A stretch of 52,115 nucleotides of DNA, taken from NCBI GenBank assembly GCA_020847175.1, contig JADLCM010000036.1, forward strand, positions 1 through 52,115, read 5' to 3'. Below the pieces are notes generated by a model that saw only the letters and a program-made list of their open reading frames with translations, did no database searches and had not been told where the DNA came from. A program made the translations under genes and the position numbers. Shown one piece after another: positions 38,824 to 46,458 of the stretch (position 1 is its first letter; each line of letters starts with the position of its first letter). The stretch is from Phycisphaerales bacterium (GTDB taxonomy: Bacteria; Planctomycetota; Phycisphaerae; Phycisphaerales; UBA1924).

Positions 38824-39683
38824 CCCCCCTCTCCCGGCACCATCGACGCGAGCACCAGGGCTCGGCGAGCCTCGCGCGGCACGCCTTCACGCTCATCGAG
38901 TTGCTGGTCGTGATCGCCCTCATCGGCATTCTCGTTTCAATCCTGCTCCCCGCGCTCGCCAACGCGCGCCAGAGCGCCCGCTCGGCCAAGTGCCTCTCCA
39001 ACGTGCGGCAGCTCGGCCTCGCGTGGCAGCTCTACGCACACGCGCACGATGAATACTCAATGCCCCTGGCGTACACCGCGGAAGCCGACCTCTCCGGTCC
39101 GGACAGCATCTACTGGTGGGGCAGCGCGGGCAACATCACCGGGTTTGTCGATCACGAGAAGGGGTTCATCGCGCCCTACCTCGACGCGGACCTTTCGGAG
39201 ACATCGGTGTACGAGTGCCCTGAGCAGCCCTGGGGCACGTACCGCGCGCAGGGCATGCCGCAGTCGCTCACCAGCACCTACGGATACAACGGGTACTACC
39301 TCACCCCGCGGTTCACGCCGGGGTGGAGCGGGCAGATCGGGCACCGGCGCAACAAGCGGATCTCTGACCTGCGCAACCCCGCGCGGCTCCTCGTCTTCGC
39401 CGACACGCTGCTCCCCGGGCGTCTCGCCTCCAACAACGCCCTGCTCGATCCGCCGATGCTGTACGCGGGCCGGGGCGAGTGGCAACCCAACCGATCGCCC
39501 ACCACCGCGTTCCGTCACGGCGGGCGGCCGGGGCAGTCGGGCAACACGGCCGGCGTCACCGCCGACGGCTCCGCGGCGCTCCACGCATCACGTCCGGAAT
39601 GGCTCGTTGATGCCGCGAACCGCGTCGGTTCGCTCGGGCTCTCCAACGATCCCTGGTACGTACCCGACTGGCGGGAGTGGTAG
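38820..39683 (+). CDS. Type II pseudopilin in the cobalamin operon
   Basis: This 287-residue protein has a 22-residue basic leader ending RHA, then [20 protein letters not shown], the prepilin cleavage and helix motif (Ala rather than Gly before the cut, Glu at +5). [22 protein letters not shown] is the usual first globular helix. Near the end, [11 protein letters not shown] and TADGSAAL form the H-x-DG element of planctomycete pseudopilins. The GTG start overlaps the propeller stop (GTGA), so both proteins are made together. Together with the surface proteins it suggests an envelope-spanning pseudopilus or anchoring fibre. Confidence 0.9.
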   Translation: MTPLSRHHRREHQGSASLARHAFTLIELLVVIALIGILVSILLPALANARQSARSAKCLSNVRQLGLAWQLYAHAHDEYSMPLAYTAEADLSGPDSIYWWGSAGNITGFVDHEKGFIAPYLDADLSETSVYECPEQPWGTYRAQGMPQSLTSTYGYNGYYLTPRFTPGWSGQIGHRRNKRISDLRNPARLLVFADTLLPGRLASNNALLDPPMLYAGRGEWQPNRSPTTAFRHGGRPGQSGNTAGVTADGSAALHASRPEWLVDAANRVGSLGLSNDPWYVPDWREW

Positions 39684-39687
39684 CGCC

Positions 39688-39966
39688 ATGGGGGTGACCC
39701 GGTGCGTCTGCCACGACGTTTCCTTCGCCGCGCTCATCAGAATGGCCCGGCGCACCGGGGCTGACCTCGACGAGCTCTCCCGCGTCACCGGCTGCGGCAC
39801 GGGGTGCGGCACATGCCTTCCGTACATTGAAGTCGCGCTCGCAACGGGGCGTGCCGACCTGCCCATCATGCCGCCCGGCGCCCTCGCGCGATGTGCCCCC
39901 CACGTTGCCGCCGGCCAAAGCGCGACCTACATTCCCGCTCGTCCGGGGCCCGCCCCGGCCGGGTGA
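39688..39966 (+). CDS. Bfd-like [2Fe-2S]-binding protein
   Basis: This 92-residue protein has the BFD-type cysteine arrangement, CVCHDV near residue 6 and CGTGCGTC about 30 residues later. It probably binds one [2Fe-2S] cluster. Bfd proteins usually serve in iron release from bacterioferritin or as ferredoxins; here the linkage is to a B12-controlled operon, so a reductase role for cobalt is conceivable but unproven. It has no signal peptide. The ATG lies four bases after the pseudopilin stop. The stop TGA (39964-39966) falls inside the acceptor stem of the following tRNA gene. Confidence 0.82.
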   Translation: MGVTRCVCHDVSFAALIRMARRTGADLDELSRVTGCGTGCGTCLPYIEVALATGRADLPIMPPGALARCAPHVAAGQSATYIPARPGPAPAG

Positions 39967-40043
39967 GTGCCCGAGCGGCCAAAGGGGACAGACTGTAAAT
40001 CTGTTGGCTAACGCCTTCGGGGGTTCGAATCCCTCCTCACCCA
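39961..40043 (+). tRNA. tRNA-Tyr (anticodon GTA)
   Basis: The acceptor stem GGGTGAG (39961-39967) pairs with CTCACCC (40036-40042), and discriminator A is at 40043. The anticodon loop reads CTGTAAA with anticodon GTA. The variable arm is long, as in class II bacterial tRNA-Tyr. The T-loop is TTCGAAT. CCA is not encoded; it would be added by the CCA-adding enzyme. It overlaps the Bfd-like coding region by six bases. Confidence 0.96.
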
Positions 40044-40052
40044 CTTTCTTCG

Positions 40053-40077
40053 GCCCGGCGGCTCCGCCGGGCTTTTT
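40053..40077 (+). terminator. Rho-independent terminator after tRNA-Tyr
   Basis: GCCCGGCG (40053-40060), loop GCTC, CGCCGGGC (40065-40072) and TTTTT form a strong intrinsic terminator, closing the cobalamin operon and tRNA transcript. Confidence 0.93.
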
Positions 40078-40121
40078 CGTGTCGGGGTTCGCAGTGGCTG
40101 GTTCCGAAGTGGGTGGGTCAG

Positions 40122-41303
40122 ATGGGTCCGAACGTCGCGCCTGATGACGCGCCTGTGCCCGAGGCTGTCGAGGGGCTCTCGCCCCGCACCGCTGCGCGCC
40201 TAGAGCGCGCGCTCACCGCACGGTTCGAGCGCTTTCGCCGTCGCAACCCGGAGGCCGTGCCCGGGGTGATGCTCGCCATTCGCGGGCGGGTCTCCTTTTC
40301 GCTCCGGCTCGGGTCGATTGAACCGGGCGGAGCGCCCCTGCCCCGCGACGCGTCCATGCCGCTCGGATCGCACGGCAAATGGGTCGTGGCGCTGGGCGTG
40401 CTGCGGTTGGCGGGGCAAGGTCGGTTCAGCCTCGACGACCCGGTGCTCGACCTGATCGGGCGTGATCCACTCCGTCCGGCGCAGTGGGGGGGCTTCAACC
40501 CTTCGGGTGTGACGGTGCGCCGCCTGCTCAATCACTCCGCGGGCCTGCGCATCGGCAACTGCGCCTCGCTCCCGATCGACTCCGCCTCCCCCGGCCTCGG
40601 CGCGATTCTGCGGGGAGAGGCCGGCGTGGGCGAGCCCGCGCAGATCGAAGCCGAGCCGGGCACCCGCTTCGCCTACGCCAACGCCGGTTATGCGCTGCTC
40701 CAACTCGGGGTGCGCCAGGTCACCGGCGAGCCCTTGGATGCGTGGGCGAGCCGCGAACTCTTCGCGCCCGCGGGGTGTCGCCGGCTCTGGTTCGGTCCCA
40801 CGCCGGCGTTTCGCGATCGGGCGATTCCGGGGCGAGACTGGGAGTGCAAGCCCGTGCAGGCACGCCGATACCTCACGCACTCCTCCACGGGGCTGTACGG
40901 CTCACCCTTCGACTTGGCCGATTTCATGGCGCGTGTCTTTGGCTCAGGGGGGGCCTCCTGCGGGGAGGTCGGCGAAGCAAACTCCCAGGCGAACGCAATG
41001 CCCATCGCCTGCGATTCCCGACCCGTCCGGGGTGGAGGTTTGGTGCCGCCTCAACTCATCGGGGAGATGCTCCGCGAGTACGGAACTGACGCCCGGGGCC
41101 ACCGTTGGGGCCTGGGCATCATGCACCGAAATGACGGCGGGCATCACTCGATCTCACATGGCGGCTGGCGCGACGGGTGGTGGACCTTCGCCCAGTGCTG
41201 GCCATCCCTCGACCGCACCATCATCGTGAGCGGCAACGGCTGGCGCCTGGGCGAGTTCGCCCGGGGTCTGGGCGAAGCGATGGAGAAGGCGGCGAATGAT
41301 TGA
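40122..41303 (+). CDS. Serine hydrolase, beta-lactamase/class C family
   Basis: This 393-residue protein has a serine beta-lactamase/esterase fold. The SxxK motif is SHGK in PLGSHGKW, the Y-x-N motif is YANAGY, and the third-motif region reads ISHGGWRDG (SHGG-like, replacing KTG). LLNHSAGLR is the family's LLxHTSG segment. No signal peptide is seen, so it is likely a cytoplasmic or peripheral esterase or peptidase rather than a penicillin-binding protein. The start is uncertain: ATG at 40122 is chosen, but an in-frame GTG at 40113 is possible. It lies between a terminator and locus B and is probably independently transcribed. Confidence 0.85.
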   Translation: MGPNVAPDDAPVPEAVEGLSPRTAARLERALTARFERFRRRNPEAVPGVMLAIRGRVSFSLRLGSIEPGGAPLPRDASMPLGSHGKWVVALGVLRLAGQGRFSLDDPVLDLIGRDPLRPAQWGGFNPSGVTVRRLLNHSAGLRIGNCASLPIDSASPGLGAILRGEAGVGEPAQIEAEPGTRFAYANAGYALLQLGVRQVTGEPLDAWASRELFAPAGCRRLWFGPTPAFRDRAIPGRDWECKPVQARRYLTHSSTGLYGSPFDLADFMARVFGSGGASCGEVGEANSQANAMPIACDSRPVRGGGLVPPQLIGEMLREYGTDARGHRWGLGIMHRNDGGHHSISHGGWRDGWWTFAQCWPSLDRTIIVSGNGWRLGEFARGLGEAMEKAAND

Positions 41304-41414
41304 GTGACACACGCGGGTCTGATGGCCTTGCCACGTGGAACGTCTCAGGTCTGTGTCGAACATGCGCGTTGCGACACATCGTTGTGGAAATTGCGATCTG
41401 AAGCGGATTGTCCC

Positions 41415-41443
41415 TTGACAGCCGGGGGGGGGGGGGGTAGTTT
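41415..41443 (+). promoter_or_regulatory. Locus B promoter with G14 spacer (candidate phase-variable)
   Basis: A perfect -35 TTGACA (41415-41420) is followed by exactly 17 bases, GCC plus 14 G, then TAGTTT (41438-41443) as -10. The start of the peptide gene is 38 bases downstream, with AAGGGAA as ribosome site. A change in G count would alter the spacing. Confidence 0.75.
41424..41437. repeat. Homopolymeric G tract (14 bases)
   Basis: Fourteen consecutive G residues lie in non-coding DNA between promoter boxes. It is by far the longest homopolymer I noticed in the window. Its exact length is the kind of feature assemblies miscount. Confidence 0.95.
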
Positions 41444-41480
41444 GGAACTGCCGAGGGTGTCCCTGGCAGAAGGGAACGTC

Positions 41481-41762
41481 ATGAGTCTCCGATTCTTCAG
41501 ATCGTCCCTGTCCGCGACTGCCGCCCTTGCCCTCTTCGGTGCCGCGATTGCATGGGCGCAGCCGGGGGGCGAGGAGGAGTACACGTTGAATTGCGACAAC
41601 ATGGCGATGTGCTCCGGTTCGAAAACCTGTGAGTACGGCTCGACCACGAGCTGTTGTCGTCAGGGCGCCGGGCAGTTCGTGTGCACGTGCTGCAACACCG
41701 AGTTCGACTGCTTGAACCCGCCCAGCGGTTGGAACTGCAACGACGCCGCGGCCGGAGACTAA
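41481..41762 (+). CDS. Locus B: secreted ten-cysteine peptide
   Basis: This 93-residue precursor has a signal peptide with probable cleavage after AWA in IAWAQ. The mature peptide, about 67 residues and acidic, has ten cysteines in the pattern C-x5-C-x5-C-x7-CC-x8-C-x1-CC-x5-C-x8-C. C-x7-CC and CC-x5-C are shared with the locus A peptide at 33950. Both mature peptides are predicted to start with Gln. ATG at 41481 has AAGGGAA five bases upstream. It is the first gene of locus B, directly behind the G14 promoter, so it would be most affected by phase variation. Confidence 0.82.
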   Translation: MSLRFFRSSLSATAALALFGAAIAWAQPGGEEEYTLNCDNMAMCSGSKTCEYGSTTSCCRQGAGQFVCTCCNTEFDCLNPPSGWNCNDAAAGD

Positions 41763-41852
41763 ACCAGGCTGAGCCGTTCGCTGCACCGGCGGGCGGGCCC
41801 GGCACGGGGGCTCGCCCGGCCTTTGCCGAGGATCATCCACCCGGGAAGTTCG

Positions 41853-42779
41853 ATGCGCCAGAAACCTCCAACTCGGCCTCGGCGACAGTTCGTTGCCTGG
41901 CTGGTTCTTTGCTGCGCAGTTGCCGCGGTCGCGGTCATCGCGTGGTCGCGGTCTCGGAGCGCGGCGGTGCGCGACGGGCGCCCGTGGCTCGAACTCTCGC
42001 GGAAAGAACAGGACGAACTCAGCAAATCTTCGTTTGCTTCCCTTCGTGTGCGGCCGATCGCCCAACTCACGCCGGCCGAAGTATTCGAGACCGTGAACTC
42101 GCTTGAAGCGTGGTCGGGGCCGTCGCCAAGGCTGAAACAGGGCGAGGTTCGCGGCGACCCGAATGGCCGCGCTGCTCTTATCCGACTCGCCTCTGACTTT
42201 CTCTACCACATGTTCGTGCAAGACGATCCCGCCGCGTATCGGGCCTGGCGAACCAGTCTCGGCTACACGCTTGTGCCCACACCCTTCCTCATCAAAGGCT
42301 GGACCGTGCCCGTCGATTACGAGACGATCTTCAAGGAACCCTACCCCGGCGATGATCATTTCGTGAGTGTCTTCGATGCCTTCTGGGTGCGTGCCAGCGC
42401 CACGCCTTCATGTCGAGCGACGGGCGTGTGCGATGGCCCTGGTGCCGCGTTCGTCGCCTTCGGCCAAGTCGCCGCGACCAATCCCGGGACGTGGCCCTCG
42501 CCGCGGAACGTGCCCGGGTTGCCTGTCTGGGTCGGGTCCACCGCCCTCACCAACCGAAACTGGTGGTCGGCGCCACACGGAGGCTTCGCGGCTGTACTCA
42601 AGCGCAAAGGCACGCTGCGGGTGGCCGTGGTCGGGCTGATTCTGGAGCACGCCGATGGCGTACGGGCGCCGGTGCTGCTGGAGTTCTATCAGGATGGCGC
42701 GAGCGATACATGGTGGATACGCAATCTGATCGTGCAGAATCCGCCTTTCGGTCGCGACAACACTGCCGTTGAGTTCTGA
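41853..42779 (+). CDS. Locus B: membrane-anchored protein of unknown function
   Basis: This 308-residue protein has a basic N-terminus, one hydrophobic segment (FVAWLVLCCAVAAVAVIAW, about residues 13-31) and a large extracytoplasmic domain. The domain has two cysteines close together (SCRATGVC), GTWPSPRNVPGLPVWVG, and a Trp-rich C-terminus with VRAPVLLEFYQDG and SDTWWIRN. The last 27 residues resemble the end of the locus A protein at 33169. No family is recognised. ATG at 41853 follows GGGAAG. It sits between the Cys-rich peptide and the MauE-pseudopilin fusion, matching the composition of locus A. Confidence 0.75.
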   Translation: MRQKPPTRPRRQFVAWLVLCCAVAAVAVIAWSRSRSAAVRDGRPWLELSRKEQDELSKSSFASLRVRPIAQLTPAEVFETVNSLEAWSGPSPRLKQGEVRGDPNGRAALIRLASDFLYHMFVQDDPAAYRAWRTSLGYTLVPTPFLIKGWTVPVDYETIFKEPYPGDDHFVSVFDAFWVRASATPSCRATGVCDGPGAAFVAFGQVAATNPGTWPSPRNVPGLPVWVGSTALTNRNWWSAPHGGFAAVLKRKGTLRVAVVGLILEHADGVRAPVLLEFYQDGASDTWWIRNLIVQNPPFGRDNTAVEF

Positions 42780-42854
42780 TCGCGGAACCTCGGCTCACAC
42801 AGGAGCACCTTCATGAAGGGCGCGTGACGAAGGGCCACGACCGAAGGGACTGCC

Positions 42855-44048
42855 ATGGCGTATCGAACGTCAAAGACCGAGATCGTCGTCAGTTCGGTCG
42901 TCGGCCTGACCTTCATCCTCGCCGGCGTGCTCAAGGCCTGGTACGCCGTCGAGTTCGCGGGCGCGCTCAGGTCGATTCTTCGCGTGTGGAACCTGGGCTT
43001 TGAGGCCCGCCTGGCGCTGGGCATTGCCCTGGCGACATGTGAAGTCGGTCTGGGCGTCGCGCTGGTGCTCCGGATTGCCCCTCGGATCTCGGCGTGGGCC
43101 GCAGTCGGACTTCTGCTCGCGTTCTCGATCGTGTTGATCGTGCTGCTGCGTCGGCCCGAACCTCCGAGTTGCGCGTGCTTTGCGATTCCCTTGCGGGCGG
43201 GCGCTCGGGCTGAACTCGTCGCCGGGCTCGTGCGCAACGGCGCGCTGCTGTGGATGACTTTGTGGCTGCTGGCACGCCGCGCCACCCGGGCCGGCGTGTC
43301 CGCGACCCGTGCCAGAGGCGGTCACCGCGCCGGGTTTACGCTTGTCGAACTGCTCGCGGTGATCGCCATCGTCACGGTCATCATCGCGTTGGTCCTCCCG
43401 TCGCTGCGTGGGGCGCGACGTGCGGCCAGGGACTCGGCCCAGCTCGCCGTGCTGCGCGACCTGCATCACGCCTCCACCGCGTACGCCGACGAGCATGGCG
43501 GCGTACTTCCGTACCTGCAGACCCCTGGCGCTCCGCAGGTTCGTCGCACGATTGACGAATACGAATTCTCGTTCGGCTACTTTACCGCGCAGAAATGGCT
43601 CTGGAGCAATCTCATCTGGCCCGCCTATCTTGATGCCAAGCGGTCAAGCATCGAGCGGCCCGAAGTGCGCGAGTACAACGTCGAGGTGCGTGGCTATCCG
43701 CCCGGGGTGGTCGTGAGCGACTACGTTCTCACATACAACGCGGCGGCCCGCCCGGCGTATTGGCGCCTCCGCCGCGCCGGCGAGCCCGACCTGCTTTCCT
43801 TCCTCAACCTCCGACCAGCGCTTTTGCACGAAGTGCGCTTTCCTGCAGACAAGGGGCTGGTGATTCGCGGTGAGGGCTTCAGCTTCGCCGATGAGCGCGG
43901 ACTCGCGTTCTACGCCACCGCGGACGGCGGGGCGGTTTCTCACCCATACCGCGACTTCGACCCCGCAAACGTCGTCGACCGTCCGTGGGGCGCTGACGCC
44001 ATCGCAGTTCTCTCCACGCGCGACGGGTTTGAAGGGCGCGACCGCTGA
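42855..44048 (+). CDS. Locus B: MauE-like domain fused to a type II pseudopilin
   Basis: This 397-residue protein contains two systems in one chain. Residues 10-145 form four membrane helices with CACF (Cys106, Cys108), a MauE-like redox signature in a loop after helix 3. A basic linker (RRATRAGVSATRARGGHRAG) follows, then FTLVELLAVIAIVTVIIALVL, a prepilin motif with cut site between Gly160 and Phe161 and Glu165 at +5. The remainder is the pseudopilin domain, with YATADGGAV near the end. In locus A the two parts are separate, adjacent and coupled genes. The basic linker places the cut site on the cytoplasmic face, as prepilin peptidase requires. Confidence 0.88.
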   Translation: MAYRTSKTEIVVSSVVGLTFILAGVLKAWYAVEFAGALRSILRVWNLGFEARLALGIALATCEVGLGVALVLRIAPRISAWAAVGLLLAFSIVLIVLLRRPEPPSCACFAIPLRAGARAELVAGLVRNGALLWMTLWLLARRATRAGVSATRARGGHRAGFTLVELLAVIAIVTVIIALVLPSLRGARRAARDSAQLAVLRDLHHASTAYADEHGGVLPYLQTPGAPQVRRTIDEYEFSFGYFTAQKWLWSNLIWPAYLDAKRSSIERPEVREYNVEVRGYPPGVVVSDYVLTYNAAARPAYWRLRRAGEPDLLSFLNLRPALLHEVRFPADKGLVIRGEGFSFADERGLAFYATADGGAVSHPYRDFDPANVVDRPWGADAIAVLSTRDGFEGRDR

Positions 44049-44196
44049 GGCCGCGCGCCGGTGCTCGACGGGGCTCTGCAGCCTGCATGCCGGGTCGGGT
44101 GTGTGGTGGCGCTGGTCTGCCGGCCGGCTCGTCGTTCGAGATTCCCCGCGCCGCGCTCGGGCGAACGGTGGCACCTTGTGACCCGTCAGACGCGCT

Positions 44197-45057
44197 CTAC
44201 ACCAGCAGCATCATCGTCTTCATCGCGTTCCGGCGGGCGATTTCGATCACGCCTGTCGCCGCCTGTTCCAGCACCTGGGTGCGCACCAGTTCGCTCGCTT
44301 CCTGGGCGATATCCGCATCCATGACGCGCGACTCGGCGAGGGCGACCTGCTCGAGTTCCTGGCGCAGGGCATCGGCCTCGCCCTCCAGCCCGTGCTTCAT
44401 GAGCGCGCCCACGCGGGCCCGCACGCCCAGCACGCCGTCCAGCGCGGCCTGCACCTTGCGCTGGTTCGCCTCGGCATCGCCGTCCACAAGATCGAGCACA
44501 TCCGCGAAGTTCACCTGGGTTGAGTTGACGACCCTGGTCTCGCCCCCCTCGCGCACCACTGAAGTGGCGTTCAGGCCGAGGCCGGAGAGGTTGAGGCCGG
44601 AGACCGTCTGCGACGAGCCGCCGAGTTCGATCTGAACGCCCTTCTCCAGAATCGCCTCACCATTGAAGGTCGTCGTGCCCACGGTGTAGGCGATTGAGGC
44701 GAGAATGCCCTCGGCCTCGATCTGCATCGCCTCGCGTTCCTCCACGGTCGTGCCGTCTCGGTTGGCGCTGGCAATGGTGAGCGTGTGCAGGCGCTGGAGC
44801 TGCTCGGTGACTTCTGCCGCGCCCCCCTCAAACGCCCCCAGAAGGTTCCCGGCGCGCTCGCGGGCATCGATCACGCGGTTGATCACTTCGCGCCGCGCGG
44901 CCAGGCGTTCGCCCGCGACCATGCCCGACGGGTCGTCCTTGGCGCGGTTGATGTGTTTGCCCGTGGCCAGGCGCTCCATCGCGAGCGACGACGCCCGCTG
45001 GTGCTCGCCGAGGGCTCGTAGTCCCACCAGGGTTGTCGTGAGCGCTGCGGGGTTCAC
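44197..45057 (-). CDS. fliC: Flagellin (short)
   Basis: This 286-residue protein has the two conserved flagellin ends. The N-terminal helix reads LGEHQRASSLAMERLATGKHINRAKDD and SGMVAGERLAARREVINRV, and the C-terminal helix reads VMDADIAQEASELVRTQVLEQAATGVIEIARRNAMKTM. The central surface region is very short, so the filament would lack large D2/D3 domains. It assembles into the flagellar filament, supported by the flgI-like gene at 5519. GTG at 45057 is preceded by GGAG at a seven-base spacing; the longer frame upstream has no homology. An hook-associated protein (FlgL) is the alternative, but the tail fits flagellin. Confidence 0.88.
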   Translation of the reverse strand: MNPAALTTTLVGLRALGEHQRASSLAMERLATGKHINRAKDDPSGMVAGERLAARREVINRVIDARERAGNLLGAFEGGAAEVTEQLQRLHTLTIASANRDGTTVEEREAMQIEAEGILASIAYTVGTTTFNGEAILEKGVQIELGGSSQTVSGLNLSGLGLNATSVVREGGETRVVNSTQVNFADVLDLVDGDAEANQRKVQAALDGVLGVRARVGALMKHGLEGEADALRQELEQVALAESRVMDADIAQEASELVRTQVLEQAATGVIEIARRNAMKTMMLLV

Positions 45058-45149
45058 GCCAGGTCTCCGCTCGCTCCCTCCGACCAAGGTGATCGGACGG
45101 ATGACCGCGCCGGTTCAGCGTGGGTTCGGAATCGGGCTGGGGCAATCAC

Positions 45150-45195
45150 AAACACCGACGCCCGGAGAATCCCCGAAGGGACGCACCGGGCGTCG
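45150..45195 (-). terminator. Terminator after small lipoprotein gene
   Basis: A perfect 10-base inverted repeat (CGACGCCCGG at 45156-45165, CCGGGCGTCG at 45186-45195) is followed on the minus strand by GTGTTTGTG. It serves the gene at 45253-45372. Confidence 0.65.
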
Positions 45196-45252
45196 GCGTT
45201 CGTTCAGGACCTGAGCCCGGGTGATCGCTCACCCGGCATCAGAACGAGGGAA

Positions 45253-45372
45253 TTACTCCCCCTTCTTCTCAGGCGTCGGGGTCTTCTTCGCGTCGGCCTT
45301 CTTCTCGCCGCAAGCCGCGAGACCGCAAGCCAGAACCGCAACGGTGAGCCCAACGAGCGTCTTCTTGATCAT
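45253..45372 (-). CDS. 39-residue lipoprotein
   Basis: A short gene with ATG at 45372 and TAA at 45253-45255. The peptide is MIKKTLVGLTVAVLACGLAAC followed by a Lys/Glu/Pro-rich tail (GEKKADAKKTPTPEKKGE). The lipobox LAAC gives lipidation at Cys21 and leaves an 18-residue charged mature part. AAGGGG lies a few bases upstream, and a terminator follows. Tiny lipoproteins of this kind often act as envelope spacers or entericidin-like peptides; the sequence does not show which. It is easily missed because of its length. Confidence 0.72.
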   Translation of the reverse strand: MIKKTLVGLTVAVLACGLAACGEKKADAKKTPTPEKKGE

Positions 45373-45961
45373 CGTCTGCCCCTTCAATGGTTCACTTGGA
45401 ACCTGATGCACGCCCTGCAATTTCCAGGCTCGCGAACGCCCGCGGCCGGCCAGTCAGCGTGACAGTCACCCGAAACACCTCGGGCCGGTACGTCGGCAAT
45501 ATCTACGCGCCGACCGCAAGATTCTAGCCTCCAGCACACCGACCTGCGAATCTGCAAGCCCCTCGGTGGATAGTTCACCTTCGGCCGGCACGAACACCCG
45601 GGATTCCGACCCCCCCAAACAGGGAGACGCGGAGCGCCGGACCACCGAAGTTCTTCCGGCACGGGTCGTCACGGTTTCACTCGCTTGAAGATCGCCCTCC
45701 AGGGTTTTCCAGAAGGCGATCGCGCACACGAGTCCGTTGTTTGACGGTGGTGGTGGGTCCTTCTCGCGTGCCGGTGGCAAAGAAGCCCCTGCCCGGCGGG
45801 TGAGGTCGGGCAGGAGATTGGGCCGTCGGGCGTCCCGAGGCTTCCGAGCGCATCCTTGCGCCGGCAGTGCCTTGGGCTCGGCGTCCGTGCAGCGACCGAC
45901 CAACGTCGACGTGCAGGTGCGACCCTTGAAACTCCGGGTGCCGCGCTTCCGCGGTCCCGAA
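45373..45961. other. Intergenic region between small lipoprotein and mraZ
   Basis: These 589 bases have no gene I can support. An inverted repeat CCTGCCCG (45788-45795) / CGGGCAGG (45807-45814) is followed on the minus strand by CTTCTTT and may terminate mraZ. The rest is low in recognisable structure; I looked for RNase P, tmRNA and SRP RNA hallmarks and saw none. Confidence 0.5.
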
Positions 45962-46423
45962 TCAGTGCGTCCCGCTCTCGTCCCGTCGGTCCATCTTGCG
46001 GATGACGTCAGGAAGGCCGGCGAAACGGGCGTTCTCTTCAGCCTCCCAACCAGCTCGGGGCCAGACTTCGAGGCGATTCCGGGCCCCCACGACGGCGACC
46101 TCATCCATGAGAGCCGTCAGCCGCAGGTGTCTCTTAGGAAGCAGGATCCGACCGCTGGCATCCATTTCCAGGCGTTCGGCCTGACTGAAGAAGGCCGTAT
46201 CGAACCGATCTCTGTCTTCGCCCGCAGTGAAGGAGTCGCGGGGAATCTGTGAAAGGGAGTTGAAGGCGCCTTCGGTATAGAGGCGGAGCACGCCGCCGGG
46301 CCAGGGGACGCTGTACCAGGCACCGCCATCGCGCTGGGGGTCCCAGGCATTTCGGTACTTGGCCGGGATCGCCAGGCGGCCCTTGGCATCGATCGTCACC
46401 TCGCTGACGCCGGTGAAGATCAA
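45962..46423 (-). CDS. mraZ: Transcriptional regulator MraZ
   Basis: This 153-residue protein contains the two AbrB-like repeats of MraZ: VTIDAKGRLAIPAKYR near residue 9 and LEMDASGRILLPKRHLRL near residue 85. In most bacteria mraZ begins the division and cell wall cluster and represses it by binding TGGGN repeats. Here none of those genes follows. The start is a rare TTG at 46423 with GGGAGG nine bases upstream. Candidate MraZ boxes lie just upstream (46459-46505), which suggests autoregulation. The product binds DNA as a ring-shaped oligomer in family members. Confidence 0.92.
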   Translation of the reverse strand: MIFTGVSEVTIDAKGRLAIPAKYRNAWDPQRDGGAWYSVPWPGGVLRLYTEGAFNSLSQIPRDSFTAGEDRDRFDTAFFSQAERLEMDASGRILLPKRHLRLTALMDEVAVVGARNRLEVWPRAGWEAEENARFAGLPDVIRKMDRRDESGTH

Positions 46424-46458
46424 GGCCTTGAACCTCCCAGACCCGACACGGGAATGCT

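Noticed and set aside
44049..44196. Terminator between the convergent fusion gene and flagellin
   Set aside because: I saw no convincing hairpin with a T tract on either strand in this short gap.
45466..46104. A 212-residue minus-strand frame downstream of and overlapping mraZ
   Set aside because: It overlaps the 3' end of mraZ in another frame, has no motif or ribosome site and is rich in Arg/Pro/Ser typical of chance frames.
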